Source of the DNA: Microbacterium terrisoli
GTDB lineage: Bacteria; Actinomycetota; Actinomycetes; Actinomycetales; Microbacteriaceae
Reading direction: 5' to 3'
DNA: 64,000 nt
Assembly (NCBI RefSeq): GCF_030866805.1
Contig: NZ_CP133019.1
Coordinates: forward strand, 310,001-374,000
In this document: one piece after another, positions 58,570-64,000 of the stretch
How the letters are laid out: every line of letters begins with the position of its first letter
Position numbering within the stretch: position 1 is the first letter of the stretch
Notes under the pieces: model-generated
The model's input: only the letters and a program-made list of their open reading frames with translations
What the model was told of the DNA's origin: nothing
Databases searched by the model: none
Translations under genes and position numbers: made by a program

Positions 58570-60864
58570 TCAGCGCTCGCGCACGACGCTGCGGAATCCG
58601 CGCAGCCGCAGGCTGTTGCCCACCACGAACACGCTCGACAGCGCCATCGCCGCCCCCGCCAGCATGGGGTTGAGCAGGCCGAGCGCGGCGATCGGAATCG
58701 CGGCGACGTTGTAGGCGAACGCCCAGAACAGGTTCGTCTTGATCGTGCCGAGCGTCGTGCGCGACAGGCGGATCGCATCGACCACCCCGAGCAGATCACC
58801 GCGGACGAGGGTCAGATCGGATGCCTCGATCGCGACGTCGGTGCCGGTGCCCATCGCAAGGCCCAGATCGGCCTGCGCCAGCGCGGGCGCATCGTTCACG
58901 CCGTCGCCGACCATGGCGACCACCTTGCCGTCGGCCTGCAGGCGCGACACGACGTCGACCTTGTCTTTCGGCAGCACCTCGGCGTAGACGCGGTCGATTC
59001 CGACCTCGGCGGCGATGCGCTCCGCGACGGCCGCGTTGTCGCCGGTGAGCAGCACCGGCTCCAGACCCAGGTCCTTGAGCCGGCGCACCGCTTCGGCGCT
59101 CGTGGGCTTGACGGTGTCGGCGACGATCAGGATGCCGCGGGCCGCGCCGTCCCACGCGACGGCCACGACCGTCTTGCCGTCGGCCTCGGCCTGCGCCTTG
59201 GCCGCCGCGGTGGTGGGGGACAGGCCCAGCGACCATTCCGTGAGCAGGCTCTCGCGTCCGACGAGCACGAGGTGCCCGTCGACCGTGCCCTGCACTCCGC
59301 GCCCCTCGAGGTTCGTGAAGTCCTCGGGCTCGGGCAGCGTTCCGCCCGCGGCGGCCGACCCCGACTCCGACGCCGACACGCTGACGTGTTCGGTGGCCGC
59401 ACGTGCGATGGCCTGAGCGATCGGGTGCTCCGAGGCATCCTCCACAGCCCCTGCCAGCCGCAGCAGCTCATCGCGGTCGGTGCCGGGCTCGGCGATGACC
59501 TCGACGAGGCTCATGCGGCCGGTGGTGACCGTGCCGGTCTTGTCGAGCACGACGGTGTCGACGTTGCGCGTGGACTCGAGAACCTCGGGTCCCTTGATCA
59601 GGATGCCCAGCTGTGCCCCGCGCCCTGTTCCGACCAGCAGCGCCGTGGGGGTGGCAAGACCCAGGGCGCACGGGCACGCGATCACGAGCACGGCGACGGC
59701 GGCGGTGAACGCCGCAGCCGCGGGGAAGCCGGCGATCAGCCACGCGGCCAGGGTCACCACGGCGATCCCCAGCACGACGGGCACGAACACGCCCGACACG
59801 CGGTCGGCGAGTCGCTGCACGTCGGCCTTGCCGGTCTGGGCCTGCTCGACCAGCCGCGCCATCTGCGCGAGCTGCGTGTCGGCGCCCACCCGGGTCGCAC
59901 GCACCACGAGCCGCCCACCGGCGTTGACCGTGGCGCCCGCGACGGTGTCGCCGGGTGCGACTTCGACCGGCATCGACTCGCCGGTGAGCATCGAGGCATC
60001 CACCGCCGAGGTGCCCGAGACCACGACACCGTCGGTGGCGATCTTCTCGCCGGGGCGCACGACGAATTCGTCGCCCACCCGCAGCTCGTCGGTGGGAATG
60101 CGCACCTCGGCACCGCCGCGCAGCACCGACACGTCCTTCGCGCCGAGCTCGAGCAGGGCGCGAAGCGCTGCCCCCGCCTGCCGCTTGGATCGCTTCTCGA
60201 AGTACCGCCCGGCGAGGATGAACGTCGTCACCCCGGCGGCGACCTCGAGATAGATGTTCGCGGTGCCGTCGGTGGGCTGCAGGGTGAACTCGAACCCGTG
60301 GGTCATGCCGGGCATGCCCGCCGTGCCGAAGAACAGCGCGTACAGCGACCACAGGAACGCCGCCGAGGTGCCCATCGAGATGAGCGTGTCCATCGTCGCG
60401 GCGCCGTGGCGCAGGTTCGTCCACGCCGCGCGATGGAACGGCAGCGCCCCCCACACGACGACGGGGGCGGCCAGCGCCAGCGAGGCCCACTGCCAGTACG
60501 TGAACTGCAGCACCGGGATCATCGCCATCGCGATGACCGGTGCCGACAGCACCGCCGACACGATCAGCCGGGTGCGCAGCGACTGAAGCTCCGGATCCGC
60601 GTCGGCCGCGGCATCCTTCTCCTGCTGCGGCGGGGCCGGCAGCACCGCGGTGTACCCGGCCTTCTCGACCTCGCCGATCAGGGTGGCGACGAGCACCGCC
60701 GCATCGAGTCCGCCGGGGGCGGTGACCTGCGCCTTCTCGGTCGCGTAGTTCACCGTCGCCGCGACGCCGTCGAGCTTGTTCAGCTTCTTCTCGATGCGCA
60801 TGGCGCACGACGCGCACGTCATGCCGCCGATGGCCAGTTCGACGCTGGTGTCGGTGGTGCTCAT
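58570..60864 (-). CDS. copA: Copper-exporting P1B-type ATPase
   Basis: 764 residues. N-terminal heavy-metal-associated domain with GGMTCASC; eight membrane helices; transport motif [10 protein letters not shown] at about 396; phosphorylation motif DKTGTVT at about 440; [10 protein letters not shown] near 650. CPC with the later conserved membrane residues is the Cu(I) type. ATG 60864 has GAGG upstream. Follows the CopZ gene by about 50 bases and shares its CsoR-like control boxes. Confidence 0.93.
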   Translation of the reverse strand: MSTTDTSVELAIGGMTCASCAMRIEKKLNKLDGVAATVNYATEKAQVTAPGGLDAAVLVATLIGEVEKAGYTAVLPAPPQQEKDAAADADPELQSLRTRLIVSAVLSAPVIAMAMIPVLQFTYWQWASLALAAPVVVWGALPFHRAAWTNLRHGAATMDTLISMGTSAAFLWSLYALFFGTAGMPGMTHGFEFTLQPTDGTANIYLEVAAGVTTFILAGRYFEKRSKRQAGAALRALLELGAKDVSVLRGGAEVRIPTDELRVGDEFVVRPGEKIATDGVVVSGTSAVDASMLTGESMPVEVAPGDTVAGATVNAGGRLVVRATRVGADTQLAQMARLVEQAQTGKADVQRLADRVSGVFVPVVLGIAVVTLAAWLIAGFPAAAAFTAAVAVLVIACPCALGLATPTALLVGTGRGAQLGILIKGPEVLESTRNVDTVVLDKTGTVTTGRMSLVEVIAEPGTDRDELLRLAGAVEDASEHPIAQAIARAATEHVSVSASESGSAAAGGTLPEPEDFTNLEGRGVQGTVDGHLVLVGRESLLTEWSLGLSPTTAAAKAQAEADGKTVVAVAWDGAARGILIVADTVKPTSAEAVRRLKDLGLEPVLLTGDNAAVAERIAAEVGIDRVYAEVLPKDKVDVVSRLQADGKVVAMVGDGVNDAPALAQADLGLAMGTGTDVAIEASDLTLVRGDLLGVVDAIRLSRTTLGTIKTNLFWAFAYNVAAIPIAALGLLNPMLAGAAMALSSVFVVGNSLRLRGFRSVVRER

Positions 60865-60913
60865 GGGTGGATGCCTCGGCTCGGTCGCTGGCTCGGTCGC
60901 TCTCCGTCGCCGC

Positions 60914-61123
60914 TCAGGCGCGGACGGCGGCGTATCCGGCCTCGTCCACGGCCGCGATCACGGCGGCGTCATCGAGGGCAACGGCCGAGGTCACGACCAG
61001 AGAGCCGGTCGCCGCGCTGACCTGGATCTCGTCGACACCGGCGACGAGGCCGACCTCTTCGCGCACGGACATCTCGCAGTGCCCGCAGGTCATGCCCGTC
61101 ACCTGGTACTCGGTCGTGGTCAT
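60914..61123 (-). CDS. copZ: Copper chaperone CopZ (HMA domain)
   Basis: 69 residues from ATG 61123, six bases after AAGGA. One ferredoxin-like HMA domain with metal site [13 protein letters not shown]. Delivers Cu(I) to CopA or to a CsoR repressor. First gene of the copper operon. Confidence 0.92.
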   Translation of the reverse strand: MTTTEYQVTGMTCGHCEMSVREEVGLVAGVDEIQVSAATGSLVVTSAVALDDAAVIAAVDEAGYAAVRA

Positions 61124-61141
61124 GGTCCGTCCTTTCGTGCG

Positions 61142-61194
61142 GATACCCGCAGCGGGTATCTCCTCGACGACAACCATAGTACCCCCTGGGGGTA
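61142..61194 (-). promoter_or_regulatory. Two CsoR-like palindromes and promoter of copZ-copA
   Basis: TACCCCCTGGGGGTA (61180-61194) matches the usual CsoR operator form, and a second perfect 19-base palindrome GATACCCGCAGCGGGTATC lies at 61142-61160. The minus-strand -10 candidate TACTAT (61181-61176) overlaps the first box, so binding there would block transcription. No csoR gene lies in the window. Confidence 0.7.
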
Positions 61195-61224
61195 TCCCTC
61201 GGGTCGTGCCATGCGATCGTGCGG

Positions 61225-62106
61225 CTACGGCTGGTCGGGCGACTCCGACAGCAGCGTGCGCAGCCGCTCCACTTCACCGGGCTCCATCGCATAGCCGTGG
61301 GCGGCCTCGGGGTAGCCGCCGCTGCGGACGTCGTCGACGTAGGCGGTGACGCCGTCGACCATCGTGGAGCGCAGGTCCGCGTAGCGCTTGACGAACCGGG
61401 CCGCGTGCCCGCCGTAGATGCCCAGCAGGTCGTGGAACACCAGCACCTGGCCGTCGGCGGCCGGGCCCGCTCCGATGCCGATCACCGGGATGTCCAGCCG
61501 CGGCACGATCGCGGCGGTGGCCTCGCTCGGGATCGCCTCGAACACGAGCGAGAAGCATCCCGCCTGCTGCAGCGCGAGGGCGTCGCGCGCGACCTGCAGT
61601 GCCGACTCGGCGGTGCGCCCCTGCGAGCGGTAGCCGCCCAGAGCGGTGACCGTCTGCGGGGTGAGCCCGACGTGCCCCATCACCGGGATGCCTGCATCGA
61701 TGATCGCGCGGGCGCGGGCGACGGTCGTGCCTCCGCGCTCGATCTTCACAGCGTCGCAGCCGGCCTCTTTCACGAACCGCTGTGCGGTACGCACGGCGTC
61801 TTCGTCCGAGGCTTCGTACGAGCCGAACGGCAGGTCGCCCACCAGCAGCGGAGCGACCAGCCCGCGGCGCACTGCACGGGTCAGCATCAGCATCTCGTCG
61901 ACCGAGACCGGCACCGTGCTGTCGTAGCCAAGGACGGTCATCGCCCCCGAATCGCCGACGAGCACGACATCGGCGCCGGCCGCTTCGGCGACCTGCGCGC
62001 CGGGGTAGTCATAGGCGGTGACCATCGCGATCGGCTCTCGGGCGGTCTTCTTCTGCGCGAGCATCGGGATCGTCACCCGTGCGGGCTGTGCGGCATCTGC
62101 AGACAT
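61225..62106 (-). CDS. panB: 3-methyl-2-oxobutanoate hydroxymethyltransferase
   Basis: 293 residues. TIM-barrel enzyme of pantothenate synthesis: adds a hydroxymethyl group from methylene-tetrahydrofolate to 2-oxoisovalerate. Signature regions MVTAYDYPGAQVAE, VLVGDSGAMTVLGYDSTVPV and DAVKIERGG are present, with the metal-binding Asp residues. It overlaps panC by one base (TGATG). Confidence 0.94.
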   Translation of the reverse strand: MSADAAQPARVTIPMLAQKKTAREPIAMVTAYDYPGAQVAEAAGADVVLVGDSGAMTVLGYDSTVPVSVDEMLMLTRAVRRGLVAPLLVGDLPFGSYEASDEDAVRTAQRFVKEAGCDAVKIERGGTTVARARAIIDAGIPVMGHVGLTPQTVTALGGYRSQGRTAESALQVARDALALQQAGCFSLVFEAIPSEATAAIVPRLDIPVIGIGAGPAADGQVLVFHDLLGIYGGHAARFVKRYADLRSTMVDGVTAYVDDVRSGGYPEAAHGYAMEPGEVERLRTLLSESPDQP

Positions 62107-62954
62107 CAGCGCGAGACCTCCAGCATCCTGTTGTCGATGAGTCGGGCCGCGCCCACGCGTGCGGCCACCGCCAGCAGCGCGGCAGGAGCCACGGCCGTGA
62201 CCGGGGTGAGGTCGTCGGGGGAGCGCAGCTCGAGGTATTCGGGGTCGATTCCGGATGCCGCGAGCACTCCGCGTGCGGCCGCCAGCACGGGCTCTGCCCG
62301 CGTCTCGCCGAGTTCGACCACGGCTTCGGCGGCGACCAGGGCCTGGTTCAGGGCCGTCGCCTGGGCGCGGGCGGCGTCATCGAGATACGCGTTGCGTGAG
62401 CTCATGGCCAGGCCGTCCGGTTCGCGCACGATGGGGCAGACCTCGATGCGCACCGGCAGATCGAGGTCGCGCACCATGCGGCGCACCACCAGCACCTGCT
62501 GCGCGTCCTTCTGGCCGAAGTATGCGGCATCCGGTGCCACGATGGCGAACAGCTTGGCGACCACGGTGGCCACACCGTCGAAATGCCCGGGGCGTGCGGC
62601 CCCGTCGAGCACCTCGCTGATCCCGGCGACGTGGACGGTCGTGGCGAACCCGTCGGGGTACATCTGGTCACGCGACGGGATGAACAGGATGTCGACGTCT
62701 TCGGCCTCGGCCAGCACCGTATCCTGCAACTCGTCGCGCGGGTAGGCGGAGAGGTCCTCGGCGGGGCCGAACTGGGTGGGGTTGACGAACAGCGACACCA
62801 CGACGAGGTCATTCTGCGTGCGTGCGCGCTTCATGAGCGACAGGTGGCCGCCGTGGAAGGCGCCCATCGTGGGCACCAGGCCGACCGACTGGCCGGTGGT
62901 GCGGGCGGCGACGGCGGCCGCGCGCATCTCGTCGACGGTGCGGACGATCCTCAC
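62106..62954 (-). CDS. panC: Pantoate-beta-alanine ligase
   Basis: 282 residues from GTG 62954. ATP-dependent ligase with the HIGH-type nucleotide motif PTMGAFHGGHLSL, LFVNPTQFGPAEDL and PDAAYFGQKDAQQ. Joins pantoate and beta-alanine. GTG overlaps the upstream DUF2520 stop (GTGA) and its own stop overlaps panB, so the three genes are translationally coupled. Confidence 0.95.
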   Translation of the reverse strand: MRIVRTVDEMRAAAVAARTTGQSVGLVPTMGAFHGGHLSLMKRARTQNDLVVVSLFVNPTQFGPAEDLSAYPRDELQDTVLAEAEDVDILFIPSRDQMYPDGFATTVHVAGISEVLDGAARPGHFDGVATVVAKLFAIVAPDAAYFGQKDAQQVLVVRRMVRDLDLPVRIEVCPIVREPDGLAMSSRNAYLDDAARAQATALNQALVAAEAVVELGETRAEPVLAAARGVLAASGIDPEYLELRSPDDLTPVTAVAPAALLAVAARVGAARLIDNRMLEVSR

Positions 62955-63670
62955 GCCTGGTCCTCTCGATCGGCGGCGAGCGTTCGGGTGTGTGCGACGA
63001 GCGTATCGAACAGGTCGAGCAGGTCGGGGGCGGCCTCGGCGACGGCATCGCGCTGGCGTGCGACGGTCGCCTCGTCGCCGCGGGCGATCGGGCCCGTGAG
63101 GGCGGATGCCGCACCCAGTGTCGCCCAGTTCTCCACCGTGGTGCGCACCAGCGGCACGAGCAGCTCACGCGCCTGCTCCGCGGGCATCGCCGCGGAAGCG
63201 AGCCGTTCGGCGGCGGCCTCGAGTGTGAGCAGGAAGTTCGATGCGACCGATGCGGCCGCGTGGTACGCGGCCCTGTCGGCGTCGGCCAGCACGAACGGTC
63301 TCATCCCGAGCGTCTCGGCGAGGCGGCGCGCGACATCTTCGGCGTCGGTGGTGCGCCCCGCGATGGCGGCGCCGATGCCGCGCAGAGCCGTCTCATCCTC
63401 TTCGCCGGTGAAGGTCTGCAGTGGATGGACCCCCAGATCGACATCGTGCAGCGGCGTCGCGCCCGACGTGTGGCCGAGGTAGTGGGCACGACCCGTCGCG
63501 GCGGCTGCGGCATCCCGGATCTCGCGGTCGGGAACGCACAGCAGCGCGACGTCGGCGAGCGGGATGTGCTCGCCGCGGCGCAACGGCCCATGCGTGGTCA
63601 CGCCGGCCATGCGCAGTGCGCGTGCGAAGACCGGTCCCACGCGACCGGCGCCGATGACGGTGACTTGCAT
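62951..63670 (-). CDS. Rossmann-like/DUF2520 protein, putative pantothenate-pathway dehydrogenase
   Basis: 239 residues from ATG 63670 (ATG 63679 also possible). N-terminal NAD(P) motif TVIGAGRVGPVFARAL; DUF2520 C-terminal helices with AAYHAAASVASNFLLTLEAA. This family is regularly found beside panC in actinobacteria and could supply ketopantoate reductase activity, though this is not shown. First gene of the pan operon. Confidence 0.85.
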   Translation of the reverse strand: MQVTVIGAGRVGPVFARALRMAGVTTHGPLRRGEHIPLADVALLCVPDREIRDAAAAATGRAHYLGHTSGATPLHDVDLGVHPLQTFTGEEDETALRGIGAAIAGRTTDAEDVARRLAETLGMRPFVLADADRAAYHAAASVASNFLLTLEAAAERLASAAMPAEQARELLVPLVRTTVENWATLGAASALTGPIARGDEATVARQRDAVAEAAPDLLDLFDTLVAHTRTLAADREDQA

Positions 63671-63789
63671 CGCCCCCATTCTCTCACCGGCAGACGCCGC
63701 GCGAATCGGCCATCGACGGGGAGAAGCGGCAGAGCTACCCTGGCCTCAGGCGGGCCTTCCTGCCCCGCCGTGAACCGGAGGGTGGGTCG

Positions 63790-64000
63790 ATGATGGACGC
63801 GATGATGATGGGCGCCATGGACAAGAGCATGATGTCCATGCCCGGCATGGCCGAGATGGACATGGCCATGATGCAGGAGTGCATGGATGCGTGTTCGGCG
63901 TGCGAGCAGGCCTGCACGATCTGCTCCATGCAGCTGATGGACTGCGCACCGGCCTGCATGAACTGCGCAGACATGTGCAACACGATGATGCGCGCCATGA
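63790..64000 (+). CDS. Met/Cys-rich four-helix copper-binding protein, 3' partial
   Basis: Open at the window end after 70 residues; start ATG 63790 (or 63793) follows GGAGGGTGG. The first 30 residues are Met-rich (MMMGAMDKSMMSMPGM), then CMDACSACEQACTICSM and CAPACMNCADMC, the pattern of the DUF326/copper-storage Csp family that binds Cu(I) in the core of a helix bundle. It fits with the copper export genes 3 kb away. No promoter box like those of copZ was seen in the 110 bases before it. Confidence 0.75.
   Translation, partial: MMDAMMMGAMDKSMMSMPGMAEMDMAMMQECMDACSACEQACTICSMQLMDCAPACMNCADMCNTMMRAM

Noticed and set aside
63790..64000. Low-complexity artefact
   Set aside because: The Met-rich start is followed by regular CxxxC/CxxC spacing of the Csp/DUF326 family and has a good ribosome binding site, so it was kept as a real partial gene.
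1..64000. CRISPR arrays, rRNA or tRNA genes, replication origin
   Set aside because: No regularly spaced repeats, rRNA or cloverleaf-like intergenic sequence, or dnaA-box cluster was seen by eye in the gaps between genes.

Overview
The window is high-GC DNA of an actinomycete, most likely a Microbacteriaceae member close to Microbacterium. That call is an inference from codon use, strong GGAGG-type ribosome binding sites, a DUF222/HNH endonuclease and a panB-panC-DUF2520 operon. No rRNA, tRNA or CRISPR was seen.

Positions 1-25060 look like an acquired accessory region. The left edge is the 3' part of an IS3-family element; the right edge is an IS256-family element sitting in a broken GNAT acetyltransferase gene. 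Between them lies a catabolic block: L-2-hydroxyglutarate oxidase; a ketopantoate-reductase-like dehydrogenase; a ribose-type ABC importer (separate permease, lipoprotein, and an ATPase fused to a second permease); an SDR; a creatinase-like M24 hydrolase; three zinc-type (MDR) dehydrogenases; a progesterone-5beta-reductase-like (PRISE) reductase; two VOC-fold enzymes; a beta-hydroxyacid dehydrogenase; and a fused E1 alpha-beta plus E2 of a 2-oxoacid dehydrogenase complex. An XRE-cupin and a GntR/FCD protein are the local regulators. The set reads as uptake of a polar, perhaps sugar-linked compound, stepwise oxidation and reduction, then oxidative decarboxylation to an acyl-CoA. The substrate cannot be named from sequence.

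Positions 25390-37220 hold general genes: an esterase, an LLM flavin oxidoreductase, a MaoC-like protein, a VKOR-family membrane protein, a tocopherol-cyclase-like protein, a PAP2 phosphatase, a polysaccharide deacetylase/glycosyltransferase fusion, a diacylglycerol kinase-like protein, DUF222/HNH and an MBL-fold hydrolase. A decayed MalG-type permease lies near 27.5 kb.

Positions 37345-48754 form a signalling locus: a large LuxR-family ATPase regulator, a divergent class III nucleotide cyclase with AAA and TPR-like regions, a secreted protein, and a three-part protein joining a 14-helix MFS transporter, a cyclic-nucleotide-binding domain and a patatin phospholipase. Positions 49973-55400 carry two copies of one module: a small membrane protein divergent from a NarL-type kinase/regulator pair.

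Positions 55418-64000 carry metal and cofactor genes: an arsenic-type cassette (arsC remnant, ArsN1-like acetyltransferase, flavoprotein, ArsR with repeated operators), a palindrome-rich element, a copper operon (CopA, CopZ, two CsoR-like boxes), pantothenate genes and the start of a Met/Cys-rich copper-binding protein.
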